The translations under genes were made by a program, and so were the position numbers. 64,000 bases of DNA from JAOPZW01 sp963764585. Lineage in GTDB: Bacteria; Actinomycetota; Thermoleophilia; Solirubrobacterales; Solirubrobacteraceae. Below the pieces are notes generated by a model. That model was not told the DNA's origin. It saw only the letters and a program-made list of their open reading frames with translations, and ran no database searches. The DNA lies in the NCBI GenBank assembly GCA_963764585.1, contig CAVXTB010000011.1, positions 454,281-518,280 on the forward strand, in the 5' to 3' direction. This document shows, one piece after another, positions 41,787 through 50,020 of this stretch (position 1 is the stretch's first letter; each line of letters opens with the position of its first letter).

Positions 41787-43252
41787 AGACCGGTCTCTAC
41801 GGCGATCCGTCCCGACGCCGCCGCGCCCGCCAGCGCGTCGTAGTCGCGCTCGTTCTGGTCCGCGTAGGTCTCCGCGAAGGTGGCGAGCGCCTGGTCGAAG
41901 GAATCGCCGCGGCCGAGGTAGCTCGCGATTGCGACTGGATCGCCCGCCCGCGCATGCGCGCGAGCGAGCGTCCAGCCGCAGAGGTCGGCGTAGACCCTCA
42001 TGGCGCGCGGCTCCATCGCCTCGACGAGCGCCGAGCCCTTGGCATCCCAGAGCTGGCGCAGGTAGAAGTCGCGCCTGACGCCGGCCGGGTCCTCGAGGCT
42101 CAGCCAGCCGAGCATGATGTCGCTCGCGGCCTGCGTCAGCCGCTGGCCCTCGACCACGCGCTGGCCGTGGTTGGCGAACGCGCTCGCGCCGAGCGCCGGC
42201 TCGAGCACCGACGCCTCGGCCTCCTTGCCTTGCAGCAACAGCGGGTCCTCGTTGTCGCGGCCGAGCAGGAGGATGATCCACGCGCGCGTCCCGACGCTTC
42301 CCACCCCGACGACCTTGCGCGCGGAATGGACGTAGCGGAAGCGCTCCAGCAGGCTCCGGCGATCGCCCGACAGGGTGCGGCGATACGAGCGAATGATCCC
42401 GTGCATGAAGGCGTCGGCCCGATCGCGCTCCCCGGCCACCACCGTGTCCTCGATCGGCACGATGAGCGGCGGGTCGCTCGCGATCCGCGGCTCGCCGTCG
42501 ACCAGGTGCGTGAGCTTCCCGAGCGCGCGCAGGCTGTCCTTCGTGCGCGCCTTGGCCACGTTGCGCTCGAAGCGCCTGCGCTCCTTCCCCTTTCCCTGAG
42601 ATGCCCAGCGCGCGGCGATCTCGTCGATGTCGAGCCGCGTGTACCAGAGGTCCATCGTGCGCATGCCGGCGAAGCCCGCCATCGCGTCGCGGTAGGAGCG
42701 GGTGACCGCGAGGTTGATCGCTTGGCGTTCCCTGTCGTCGAATCCGCGGTCGCGTCCCGCGACGGCGAAGCTCGCGACGAGCCGCTTCACGTCCCACTCG
42801 AACGGCCCGGGAAGCGTCTCGTCGAAGTCGTTGATGCTGAAGACCATCCGCCGGTCCGGTGCGGCGTAGACGCCGAAGTTCGAGAGGTGCGCGTCGCCGC
42901 ACAGCTGCACGTCCAGCCCGGTGCGCGGCTCGTTCGCGAGATCCGCAGCCATGACGGCGGCGGCGCCTCGATAGAAAGTGAACGGCGACACGAGCATGCG
43001 GCCATAGCGGATGGGCACCAGCTCCTGGACGCGCGTCTTCGCCTGGTCCTCCAGCAGCTCGACGGGATCCGGCCGGCCCGCTGCGGGCGCCCAGTCGCCG
43101 TGAACGCCGCGTCCGACGTCCGCCCGCGCCGCCTTGCCGCGAGCGGCGCGCTCCTCGACGGAAGGATGCTCGACGGCGGGAGCGCGCGGGCGCGCACGCT
43201 TGTCGTCCACGTCGCGTCGACCCTGGGACTCCGAGGTCATGAGACTGCTCAT
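41783..43252 (-). CDS. DUF2252 family protein
   Basis: ATG 43252 gives 489 residues; ATG 43240 is possible. The kinase-like DUF2252 fold is shown by 'LVPIRYGRMLVSPFTFYRGA', 'LDVQLCGDAHLSNFGVYAAP' (GDAHxxNFG) and 'MVFSINDFDETLPGPFEWDV' (NDFDE). 'RKVVGVGSVGTRAWIILLLG' and 'WTLARAHARAGD' complete it. These correspond to the Brenner HxDxxxxN and DxD motifs of aminoglycoside-phosphotransferase-like proteins; the substrate is unknown. It is coupled to SulP and divergent from the sulfatase operon. Two dyad motifs (43287 and 43351) sit in the shared control region. Confidence 0.9.
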   Translation of the reverse strand: MSSLMTSESQGRRDVDDKRARPRAPAVEHPSVEERAARGKAARADVGRGVHGDWAPAAGRPDPVELLEDQAKTRVQELVPIRYGRMLVSPFTFYRGAAAVMAADLANEPRTGLDVQLCGDAHLSNFGVYAAPDRRMVFSINDFDETLPGPFEWDVKRLVASFAVAGRDRGFDDRERQAINLAVTRSYRDAMAGFAGMRTMDLWYTRLDIDEIAARWASQGKGKERRRFERNVAKARTKDSLRALGKLTHLVDGEPRIASDPPLIVPIEDTVVAGERDRADAFMHGIIRSYRRTLSGDRRSLLERFRYVHSARKVVGVGSVGTRAWIILLLGRDNEDPLLLQGKEAEASVLEPALGASAFANHGQRVVEGQRLTQAASDIMLGWLSLEDPAGVRRDFYLRQLWDAKGSALVEAMEPRAMRVYADLCGWTLARAHARAGDPVAIASYLGRGDSFDQALATFAETYADQNERDYDALAGAAASGRIAVETGL

Positions 43253-43286
43253 GCCATCGTCTTCTACGGACCGCGGCCAACGGTGA

Positions 43287-43305
43287 CATCGCCCAATCGG
43301 GATGA
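43287..43305 (-). promoter_or_regulatory. shared dyad motif, copy e
   Basis: On the gene strand it reads TCATCCCGATTGGGCGATG, 34 nt before ATG 43252 of the DUF2252-SulP operon. It is the cleanest copy together with copy a. Confidence 0.6.
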
Positions 43306-43350
43306 ACGCAGCCTGCAGCGGCGCGGGCGACCAGACCCGATCAGTGCAAC

Positions 43351-43369
43351 TCATCCCAACGGGGGGATG
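43351..43369 (+). promoter_or_regulatory. shared dyad motif, copy f
   Basis: TCATCCCAACGGGGGGATG, 88 nt before the sulfatase ATG at 43458. Together with copy e it gives each arm of this divergent region its own correctly oriented site. Confidence 0.55.
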
Positions 43370-43457
43370 CCCTCGCCGCGGCCCGCGCCTAGCGTCCGTC
43401 TCCGAGACGAAGACGTGTCGCAGACGCCCGACCGTCGAGACGAGAGGACGTGGTCCC

Positions 43458-45863
43458 ATGCCCGACGCAGGAATCGACCGCAGCAGGCTCCCGATCCGGC
43501 GACCGCCGTTCGCGGGCGCGACGGGGCGCACGCTCGCCGACTCGATGCCCGACTGGAACCAGGCGAGCCACGTCCAGCCGCCCGAGGGCGCGCCGAACGT
43601 GCTCCTCGTCCTGATCGACGACGCCGGGTTCGGCAACCCGAGCACCTTCGGCGGTTCGATCGAGACGGCGAACTACACGCGGCTCGCGGAGAACGGGCTG
43701 CGCTACAACCGCTTCCACGTCACGGCGCTCTGCTCGCCGACCAGGGCCGCGCTGCTGACGGGGCGCAACCACCACCGGGTCGGCTTCGGCATGGTGGGGG
43801 AGTTCTCCGGCCCGTTCCCCGGCTACAACGCGACCGTCCCGCGCGACTGCGCGCCGTTTCCGCGCATCCTCCAGGAGAACGGGTACCTGACGGGGGCGTT
43901 CGGGAAGTGGCATCTGACCCCCGACAACCAGCAGGGGTTCTCGGGGCCGTTCGACCGCTGGCCGACGCGGCTCGGGTTCGATTACTTCTGGGGCTTCCTC
44001 GGTGGTGAGGCGGGGCAGTACGACCCGTTGATCGCCGAGAACCAGAAGATCATCGGCGTCCCTGAGGCCAAGGACGGCGAGCAGTACTACTTCCAGGACG
44101 ACCTCGGCGACAAGACGATCGACTGGCTTCACCGGATCCGCTCGGAGAAGCCGAAGACGCCGTGGTTCGCCTACGTGGCGACCGGCTGCAGCCACGCGCC
44201 GCACCACGTGCCGCGCCAATGGTCGGACAAGTACCGCGGCGCGTTCGACGATGGGTGGGACGTCATGCGCGAGGAGACCTTCGCGCGCCAGAAAGCGCTC
44301 GGGGTCGTCCCCGCCGACGCGGAACTGCCGCCGCGCAACGACGCCTTCCCGACATGGGACTCGCTCGACGAGACGCACAAGCGCCTGTACGCCCGCCAGA
44401 TGGAGGTCTACGCGGGCTACTCCGAGAACGCCGACTGGAACATCGGCCGGATCATCGACGCGATCGACGACATGGGCGAGCTCGACAACACCGTCGTGAT
44501 GTGGATCTGGGGCGACAACGGGGCGAGCATGGAAGGCACGCTCACCGGCACGTTCAACGAGCTGACCACGCTGAACGGCATCCCGCTCACGCCCGAGCAG
44601 CAGATGGGGCTCCTCTTCAAGCACGGCGGCCTCGAGGCCTGGGGCGACGAGCAGCTCGCCCCGCATTACTCCGCCGGGTGGGCGTGGGCCGGCAACACCC
44701 CGTTCGACTGGGGCAAGCAGGTCGCCTCGCATCTCGGCGGGACGCGGAACCCGCTGGTCGTGCACTGGCCCGACGGCATCCGCGGCACGGGCGCGGTTCG
44801 GGACCACTACACCCATGTGACCGACGTCGGCGCGACGGTCCTCGACCTCGCCGGAGTCCCGATGCCCGACGCGATCGACGGCGTCGACCAGCAGCCGTTC
44901 GACGGCGCAACCTTCGCCGACTCGTTCTCCGACGCGGCCGCGCCGGAGCGGCACACGCAGCAGTACTACGAGATCCTCGGCAACCGGGGGATGTACAAGG
45001 ACGGCTGGCTGCTCAGCCAGCGGCTGCCGCGGATCCCATGGTCGCTCGACCCGGAGGCGCTCCGGCGGTTCGGTCCGGGCTGGGATCCCGACGGCGAGCC
45101 GATCGAGCTCTACTACCTGCCCGACGACTTCACGCAGTCGAAGAACATCGCGGGCGACCATCCCGAGAAGGTGCAGGAGCTCAAGGAGCTCTTCTGGGCA
45201 GAGGCCGAGCGCAACAACGTCCTGCCGCTGCTCGGAGGGCTGACGTCCTTCTTCGGCATGGTGCCGCCCATACCGGAGGAGTCGAAGTTCGTCTACCGCG
45301 GCGACATCCAGAACGTCCCGAGCGGGATGATCCCGCGGATCTACAACCACTCCTACACGATCAGCGCCGACCTGGTCATCCCGAAGGGCGGCGCGGAAGG
45401 GGTGATCGTCGCCGAGGCCGACCATCTGGGCGGCTTCGCGCTCTTCGTCCAGGACGGAAAGCTCAAGCACACCTACTCGATGCTCGGGGTGCTCGAGTAC
45501 ACCCAGGCGGCCGAGGAACCCCTGCCGGCCGGCGAGGTCAACGTCGAGCTCGTCTTCGCGGCCGACGCGTCGAAGCCGGCGACCGGCGGGGAGGTGACGC
45601 TGCTCGTCAACGGCGAGCGGGTCGCCAGCGGGCGGATGGAGCACACCGTCCCGGGCCGCTTCTCGGGCTACTCCGGCATGGACATCGGCCGCGACAACGG
45701 GCTCGTCGTCGACCGCAGCTACGCCGACAAGGCGCCGTTCGCCTTCACGGGCGAGATCAGGCAGGTCGCCTTCGACGTCGCCCCGCACTTGACCGACGAG
45801 GAGGCGAGCGCGCTGAACGAGCACGCGGCTCAGGTCCTGGCGGCGCACGCGGCGAGCGCGTGA
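43458..45863 (+). CDS. arylsulfatase (Cys-type, formylglycine-dependent)
   Basis: The 801-residue sulfatase has metal ligands in 'NVLLVLIDDAGFGNPSTFGG' (DD). The modification site is 'CSPTRAALLTGRN' (CxPxR; the Cys becomes formylglycine), about residue 93. 'GKWHLTP' and 'ATGCSHAPHHVPRQW' follow, then 'MWIWGDNGASMEGTLTGTFN' (DN). The C-terminal 170 residues form a beta-sandwich with 'GFALFVQDGKLKHTYSMLGV'. There is no signal peptide, so it appears cytoplasmic, unlike many sulfatases. It hydrolyses sulfate esters. It is followed by a DUF1269 gene (23 bp) and a SpoIIAA-like gene, and needs the FGE-type enzyme encoded at 48.3 kb. Confidence 0.93.
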   Translation: MPDAGIDRSRLPIRRPPFAGATGRTLADSMPDWNQASHVQPPEGAPNVLLVLIDDAGFGNPSTFGGSIETANYTRLAENGLRYNRFHVTALCSPTRAALLTGRNHHRVGFGMVGEFSGPFPGYNATVPRDCAPFPRILQENGYLTGAFGKWHLTPDNQQGFSGPFDRWPTRLGFDYFWGFLGGEAGQYDPLIAENQKIIGVPEAKDGEQYYFQDDLGDKTIDWLHRIRSEKPKTPWFAYVATGCSHAPHHVPRQWSDKYRGAFDDGWDVMREETFARQKALGVVPADAELPPRNDAFPTWDSLDETHKRLYARQMEVYAGYSENADWNIGRIIDAIDDMGELDNTVVMWIWGDNGASMEGTLTGTFNELTTLNGIPLTPEQQMGLLFKHGGLEAWGDEQLAPHYSAGWAWAGNTPFDWGKQVASHLGGTRNPLVVHWPDGIRGTGAVRDHYTHVTDVGATVLDLAGVPMPDAIDGVDQQPFDGATFADSFSDAAAPERHTQQYYEILGNRGMYKDGWLLSQRLPRIPWSLDPEALRRFGPGWDPDGEPIELYYLPDDFTQSKNIAGDHPEKVQELKELFWAEAERNNVLPLLGGLTSFFGMVPPIPEESKFVYRGDIQNVPSGMIPRIYNHSYTISADLVIPKGGAEGVIVAEADHLGGFALFVQDGKLKHTYSMLGVLEYTQAAEEPLPAGEVNVELVFAADASKPATGGEVTLLVNGERVASGRMEHTVPGRFSGYSGMDIGRDNGLVVDRSYADKAPFAFTGEIRQVAFDVAPHLTDEEASALNEHAAQVLAAHAASA

Positions 45864-45886
45864 GATCGAGGCACGAGAGGAGCACC

Positions 45887-46405
45887 ATGAGTGACAACGA
45901 GCAGCTGGACGTCCTGATCGCCGTCTACCTCATCCCCGACCTGGCGCAGCAGGACTTCGACGCCTACGCCAAGCTCGCCGCCGACGGCGAGCTCGTCACC
46001 GATGGCGTCGCGCTCGTCGTCAAGGACGCCGCGGGCGAGGTCCACGTCCAGGAGACCGGCGACCATCTCGGCCACAAGGGAGCCAAGGTCGGCGCCGGCG
46101 CCGGCCTCGTCATCGGGCTCTTCGCCCCACCGCTCCTGGCGGCGACAGCGGTCGGCGCCGCCGTCGGCGGACTGGCAGGCAAGTTCGCCCGCCACCGGGC
46201 GAAGGCCGGCATCGGCGACAAGCTCGACGACGCGCTTCCTCCCGGATCGGCGGGCATCATCGCCATCTACGACCATGACGCCGCAGACACCGTCGCGAGC
46301 GCCCTTGCCAATGCGATCCGCACCTCGATCGCCCAGATCGACAAGGCCTCCGCGAACGAGCTCAAGGCCGGCCTGAAGGAGGCATCGGTCGGGCTCGCCG
46401 GGTGA
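45887..46405 (+). CDS. DUF1269 stress protein
   Basis: The 172-residue protein starts MSDNEQLDVLIAVYLIPDLA with GAGAGGAG upstream. It has the DUF1269 pattern: 'LVVKDAAGEVHVQETGDHLG', the glycine-rich helical segment 'KVGAGAGLVIGLFAPPLLAA' with 'TAVGAAVGGLAGKF', and 'LPPGSAGIIAIYDHDAADTV'. The central segment could insert into membranes or self-assemble as a glycine zipper. The function is unknown. It is nearly the same as the N-terminal domain of the fused sulfatase at 50021, which links DUF1269 to sulfatases both by operon and by fusion. Confidence 0.88.
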   Translation: MSDNEQLDVLIAVYLIPDLAQQDFDAYAKLAADGELVTDGVALVVKDAAGEVHVQETGDHLGHKGAKVGAGAGLVIGLFAPPLLAATAVGAAVGGLAGKFARHRAKAGIGDKLDDALPPGSAGIIAIYDHDAADTVASALANAIRTSIAQIDKASANELKAGLKEASVGLAG

Positions 46406-46414
46406 CGGAGCACG

Positions 46415-46792
46415 ATGATCGAGCTGATCGAGGGTCTTCCCGACGCGGTCGTCGGGCTCGAGGCCGTCGGTGAAGTCGATTCCACCGATTACGAAGCGAT
46501 CGCGGCGCCGGCCGTCAAGCACGCGCTGGAGCGCCACCCCAAGATCCGCCTCATCCACGTGCTGGACGATCGCTTCACCGGCTACACCGCCGGGGGCGCA
46601 TGGCAGGACGCGATGCTCGGCCTCGCCAATCCGCGCTCCTTCGATCGCGTCGCCGTGGTCACGGACGCCGAGAGCATCCGTCGACTCGTGAGGCTTGCGG
46701 GCTGGTCGATTCCCGGCGAGCTGAGGCTGTTCCCGAACCGGGAGCGCGAGCAGGCGGAAGTGTGGGCATGCGAAGGGCTGGCCGCGACTTGA
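46415..46792 (+). CDS. SpoIIAA-like STAS protein
   Basis: The 125-residue protein begins MIELIEGLPDAVVGLEAVGE with 'STDYEAIAAPAVKHALERHP' and 'IRLIHVLDDRFTGYTAGGAW'. It ends 'AVVTDAESIRRLVRLAGWSI' and 'GELRLFPNREREQAEVWAC'. This is the SpoIIAA-like (DUF3478) variant of the STAS fold; the phosphorylatable Ser of true anti-anti-sigma factors is not evident. Such proteins may bind lipids or partners at membranes. It lies nine bases after the DUF1269 gene, in the sulfatase operon. Confidence 0.82.
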   Translation: MIELIEGLPDAVVGLEAVGEVDSTDYEAIAAPAVKHALERHPKIRLIHVLDDRFTGYTAGGAWQDAMLGLANPRSFDRVAVVTDAESIRRLVRLAGWSIPGELRLFPNREREQAEVWACEGLAAT

Positions 46793-46839
46793 CGGTAGCG
46801 GCGCTCGTCGCATCCGCCCGGCGGCATACTTTCCGCCGC

Positions 46840-47031
46840 ATGAACGCTCATGAGTGCGACGGCTGCGGGGCCGTCGCCGAGACGGAGACCGTCCTACCCC
46901 CGGCCGGATGGGTCAGGCGGGGCGGCAGGAAGGTCGAAGGCGGCGTCGGGCGGTGGCTGCTGGTGCTCTGCCTCGACTGCGAGGAACGCGCCGGCGCGGC
47001 TGGCGTCGCCGGCGCGAACCGTCGCAACTGA
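46840..47031 (+). CDS. small zinc-ribbon protein
   Basis: The 63-residue protein MNAHECDGCGAVAETETVLP has one CxxC at residues 6-9 and a second (LVLCLDCEERA) about 35 residues later. The spacing fits a single treble-clef or ribbon zinc site. The sequence between is basic (RRGGRKVEGG). No ribosome-binding site is obvious, and its ATG lies 47 bp after the SpoIIAA-like gene. The function is unknown. It converges on a DUF1269 gene with only five bases between the stops. Confidence 0.55.
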   Translation: MNAHECDGCGAVAETETVLPPAGWVRRGGRKVEGGVGRWLLVLCLDCEERAGAAGVAGANRRN

Positions 47032-47036
47032 TCGAG

Positions 47037-47561
47037 CTACGCGCTCGGGGCCTGCTGCGCCCCGAGCGACGCCATGGCCTCGTCCTCGGCTTCGTCGAAG
47101 TCCGATCCCTCGAGGTGCTTGGTCACGTGGCTCAGCGAAGCGCCCGTGGCCTGCTCGATCCTGGCCGAGTCCTCGTCGATCCCCACCACGATGAGGGCGG
47201 CCTGGCCGGGCTGAAGCTGGGCAGCCATCGCCTTGGCGTCCTTGCGCGACATGCCGTGGGCGAGGTGTCCCATCCAGGCGCCGACGCCCGCGCCGATCGC
47301 GGCCGGGGCGGTGACGACGAGGAGCGGCGGGAAGAGGATGGCGGCGCCGGCTCCGGCGGCAAGGCCCGCATATGCGCCGTGCTTGACCGGCTTCTCGTCC
47401 TTGTTGACGGAGACCTTGCCGTCCATCGCCTTCGTCAGCACCGCCGCGTCATAGGACCCGATGTCCTTGTTGTCGTGGAGTCGCTTGATGGCGTCGTAGT
47501 CCTGCTCGGCCTGCGCGACCGTCTCGTACACGCCGGTGAAGAAGAACATCGGTTTGCTCAT
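47037..47561 (-). CDS. DUF1269 stress protein
   Basis: The 174-residue protein starts MSKPMFFFTGVYETVAQAEQ with 'DAAVLTKAMDGKVSVNKDEK', then the glycine-rich core 'GAYAGLAAGAGAAILFPPLL' and 'VVTAPAAIGAGVGAWMGHLA'. 'LQPGQAALIVVGIDEDSARI' closes the domain. An acidic tail follows. It is a second, more distant DUF1269 paralogue, separate from the sulfatase operon but carrying its own dyad motif 67 nt upstream (47629-47647). The function is unknown; the distribution suggests a general stress role. Confidence 0.85.
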   Translation of the reverse strand: MSKPMFFFTGVYETVAQAEQDYDAIKRLHDNKDIGSYDAAVLTKAMDGKVSVNKDEKPVKHGAYAGLAAGAGAAILFPPLLVVTAPAAIGAGVGAWMGHLAHGMSRKDAKAMAAQLQPGQAALIVVGIDEDSARIEQATGASLSHVTKHLEGSDFDEAEDEAMASLGAQQAPSA

Positions 47562-47628
47562 GGCAAAAGCCCTTTCGGTGGAAGGCAGTCAGATCGACAT
47601 CGACCCTAGATCCGCCGGCGCCCGCCGA

Positions 47629-47647
47629 CATCGCCCAAACAGGCTGA
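47629..47647 (-). promoter_or_regulatory. shared dyad motif, copy g
   Basis: On the gene strand it reads TCAGCCTGTTTGGGCGATG, 67 nt before the DUF1269 start at 47561. The right half GGGCGATG is exact; the left half is weaker. Confidence 0.5.
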
Positions 47648-47681
47648 GATTGCGAGCCTGCAAGCGGGCGCCGCGGCGGGA

Positions 47682-48188
47682 TCAGCGCCCGTACCGACCG
47701 CCAAGCGCCGCCCGGACGTCGTGGAGGACGGTGCCGATCTCGCGGGCTGATCCGGCGACTGCGGGGCGTAGCGAGTGCGCCAGCATCCCGCACGCGATCA
47801 TCACCCCGGCGAGCGGCACGTTCCGAGACGGCGGCCCGGCGAGGCCGCGCAGGGTCGCGTTCAGGACGGACCCACCGATCGCAGCGTGAGCGCCGGATGG
47901 GCGCGGCCATAGCGGCGCAGCGAAACCCCGAATTACGGTGGCCACTGCGCCAATCAGGATCATCGTCACGAGGAACGACTGCTCGTCCCGCGGGAGCCCG
48001 AACATCCGCGTCACAACGCGCTGGCGCCCCTCGTGCATCAGGAGGGACCGCATTCTCACGTCGACGTACAACAGCCTGGCGCCGCTGACCTCATGACCGC
48101 TGACCGCCACGCCTTGCTGGTCGCGGACGCCCGTCTGCACAGTGCCGGGCGTCGCTATCGACGCCAGCGAAGCGTGGTTCGTGCCCAT
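47682..48188 (-). CDS. hypothetical protein with two hydrophobic helices
   Basis: ATG 48188 (MGTNHASLASIATPGTVQTG) has GGAG about ten bases upstream, giving 168 residues. After a hydrophilic N-terminal 65 residues comes 'QSFLVTMILIGAVATVIRGF', a probable membrane helix, then 'NVPLAGVMIACGMLAHSLRP', a second weak helix. I do not recognise the family. The dyad motif is 65 nt upstream (48254-48272), which ties it to the same putative regulon as the DUF1269 and sulfatase genes. Confidence 0.5.
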   Translation of the reverse strand: MGTNHASLASIATPGTVQTGVRDQQGVAVSGHEVSGARLLYVDVRMRSLLMHEGRQRVVTRMFGLPRDEQSFLVTMILIGAVATVIRGFAAPLWPRPSGAHAAIGGSVLNATLRGLAGPPSRNVPLAGVMIACGMLAHSLRPAVAGSAREIGTVLHDVRAALGGRYGR

Positions 48189-48253
48189 CTCTTTCGCCTC
48201 CGGGCTCGTTTGGTTGAGATGGCCCGAACGCTCGCAGCCGGACGGATCTCTCG

Positions 48254-48272
48254 CATCGGATGGATTGGATGA
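48254..48272 (-). promoter_or_regulatory. shared dyad motif, copy h (degenerate)
   Basis: On the gene strand it reads TCATCCAATCCATCCGATG, 65 nt before the start at 48188. The ends match the consensus (TCATCC and CGATG) but the GGG is lost. Confidence 0.35.
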
Positions 48273-48325
48273 ACCCGAACCTCCTCCCAGCGAGAGCCGC
48301 TCCGCTCCTGCCGCGCGACGGGGTA

Positions 48326-49240
48326 CTAATCGTCGTGATCGTCGCGGACGATGCAGCGAAAGCCGATGTGCGCCGTCGAGGTGTCGATCGCTTCGCCCTG
48401 GCGGGCAGCAGGCCGGAAGCGCAGGCAGTAGTTCGGGGCGCACAGATGCGAGCCGCCCTTGATGACTCGCCGCGGGAAGCGCTCGTCAGCCGTCCACCCC
48501 GGCGCGCAGCACGCGTGCGCGGCCTCGTCGACGTCGAAGGCGTCGATGGTCCACTCCCACACATTGCCGGTCATGTCGAACAGGCCGTAGCCGTTGGGCG
48601 GATAGCTCCCGACCGGCGAGGTGCCCAGCCAGCCGTCGGTCATCAGGTTCTGCCAAGGGAACTCGCCCTGCCAGGAGTTGGCCATCATCCGCCCGCCGGG
48701 CGCGAGCTCGTCGCCCCACGCGAACACCCGCCCGTCCAAGCCGCCGCGCGCGGCGTACTCCCACTCGGCCTCGGTCGGAAGCGCCTTGCCCACCCACGCG
48801 GCGTACGCCTCGGCGTCTTCGGGTGCGACGTGCACGACCGGGTGCCGGGCGCGCGTATAGGTGTCGCTGCCCGGTCCCTCGGGCCGCCTCCAGCTGGCGC
48901 CGGGCACGTATTGCCACCAGTTGCGCGCGTCGGACAGGTCGACCGGGCCGCGCGTGGGGCGGAAGACGAGCGATCCCGGTCGCAGCAGCGAAGCATCGGC
49001 GTCCGGGTAGTCCGCGGGATCGAGCGGGCGCTCGGCGACCGTGACGTGCTCGGTCGCCTTCACGAAGCGCCGATATTCCTCAACGGTCACGGGGCGCTCG
49101 TCGATCCAGAACCCGTCGACGCTCACCTCGCACACGGGGCGCTCCTCGGGGTAGAAGCGCTCGTCGCCCATGCGAAAAGAGCCGCCCGGGACGTGCCGCA
49201 TCCCCTCCTTCGCGGCTGCGTCAGTCGCCATCGGCCGCAT
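48326..49240 (-). CDS. formylglycine-generating enzyme (sulfatase-activating)
   Basis: ATG 49240 gives 304 residues (ATG 49231 is possible). The FGE fold is clear: 'HVPGGSFRMGDERFYPEERP', 'GFWIDERPVTVEEYRRFVKA', 'ALPTEAEWEYAARGGLDGRV', 'NGYGLFDMTGNVWEWTIDAF' and the final 'IGFRC'. The copper-binding active-site Cys pair is present as C-x4-C in 'GGSHLCAPNYCLRFRPAARQ', which separates it from non-catalytic FGE-domain proteins. It oxidises the Cys of CxPxR in sulfatases to formylglycine. Both sulfatases in this window (43458 and 50021) have CSPTR, so they are the likely substrates. Confidence 0.92.
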   Translation of the reverse strand: MRPMATDAAAKEGMRHVPGGSFRMGDERFYPEERPVCEVSVDGFWIDERPVTVEEYRRFVKATEHVTVAERPLDPADYPDADASLLRPGSLVFRPTRGPVDLSDARNWWQYVPGASWRRPEGPGSDTYTRARHPVVHVAPEDAEAYAAWVGKALPTEAEWEYAARGGLDGRVFAWGDELAPGGRMMANSWQGEFPWQNLMTDGWLGTSPVGSYPPNGYGLFDMTGNVWEWTIDAFDVDEAAHACCAPGWTADERFPRRVIKGGSHLCAPNYCLRFRPAARQGEAIDTSTAHIGFRCIVRDDHDD

Positions 49241-49379
49241 GCTCGACGCCGTTGATCTCCGTCCGCGAAGGTGCGGATGTGGTCGTCCTCGCAGCGCTGT
49301 CACACATGTTTCGGATCAGCCCAACAGGTGGCACGCGACGGTCTCGATCGCATTCAACAAGCGTCGACGCCTGGCCGCA

Positions 49380-49398
49380 TCATCCCGATTGGGTGATC
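49380..49398 (+). promoter_or_regulatory. shared dyad motif, copy i
   Basis: TCATCCCGATTGGGTGATC, in the divergent region between the FGE gene (140 nt away) and the 57-residue membrane protein gene. A weaker element (GATCAGCCCAACAGGTGGC, 49315-49333) lies nearer to the FGE start. Confidence 0.5.
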
Positions 49399-49454
49399 GC
49401 CGGACCGAGACAGGGCAGGTGACTCCACGCCGTTAGCGCGTAGCTCGATGAGCC

Positions 49455-49473
49455 TCATCCTGACTGGATGATG
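49455..49473 (+). promoter_or_regulatory. shared dyad motif, copy j
   Basis: TCATCCTGACTGGATGATG, 69 nt before the ATG at 49543. It is almost a perfect palindrome (CATCC/GGATG). Confidence 0.5.
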
Positions 49474-49542
49474 TGCGGCCGTGTTCGCAACGTTACGGTC
49501 GAAGGCGCACGTTCTGAGATAGGCCCGTGAACGGAGGAAGAC

Positions 49543-49716
49543 ATGTGGTGGGGAATCGGTATCGGCGGCGGCATCTTGTACCTGACACTGCTGTTCACAC
49601 TTGGTTTCATGACGATCAGAAAGGGACACGGGTGGATGTTCTTCTTCGGGATCTTCTTGCCCGTCCTCTGGCTCATTGGCGCCTTCATGCAGCCGACGAG
49701 CGCGCAGACCGCGTAA
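49543..49716 (+). CDS. 57-residue two-helix membrane protein
   Basis: A short gene with a strong GGAGGAAG site just upstream of ATG. It encodes MWWGIGIGGGILYLTLLFTL, a basic turn (IRKGHG) and a second helix 'WMFFFGIFLPVLWLIGAFMQ', ending in PTSAQTA. The Trp/Phe/Gly content and clear RBS argue that it is real. The dyad motif at 49455 places it in the putative regulon. No function can be assigned. Confidence 0.65.
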   Translation: MWWGIGIGGGILYLTLLFTLGFMTIRKGHGWMFFFGIFLPVLWLIGAFMQPTSAQTA

Positions 49717-50020
49717 GGGGCCAAGGCCCGGCTTGAGGCGCGTGAGCAGCGCTTACGCCGAGAGGTGCGGGCCGACTCGAGGCCCAAGGGCGTCCTCAGG
49801 GCGCCGCGGAGTTCAGGCGGCGCCGCTCCTTCTCCCTCGAAGCGACAGCGCGGCGATCAATCGCTTCTGTTCCAAGAACGGATGATGAGCGTCGAGTCGA
49901 ATCCGTGGATCTTGAGTCAAGCGCCGCACGCGCCCGTGCCTGAGACGGCCCCCAAGCCTACGACGCAACGATCTTCCGATGGCGGATCGCGTGGTCAGAA
50001 CACAATGAGGAGATCGAACG
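49717..50020. other. 304-bp spacer of lower GC before the fused sulfatase
   Basis: No supported gene. One plus-strand frame reads ARLEAREQRLRREVRADSRP near its beginning but has no start codon with a ribosome-binding site. The composition is less GC-rich than nearby genes. A good consensus dyad was not found here, so the fused sulfatase may depend on read-through from 49543 or on another promoter. Confidence 0.35.

Noticed and set aside
43389..45848. An 819-codon minus-strand frame opposite the first sulfatase
   Set aside because: It is an antisense shadow caused by high third-position GC; the sulfatase has clear catalytic motifs.
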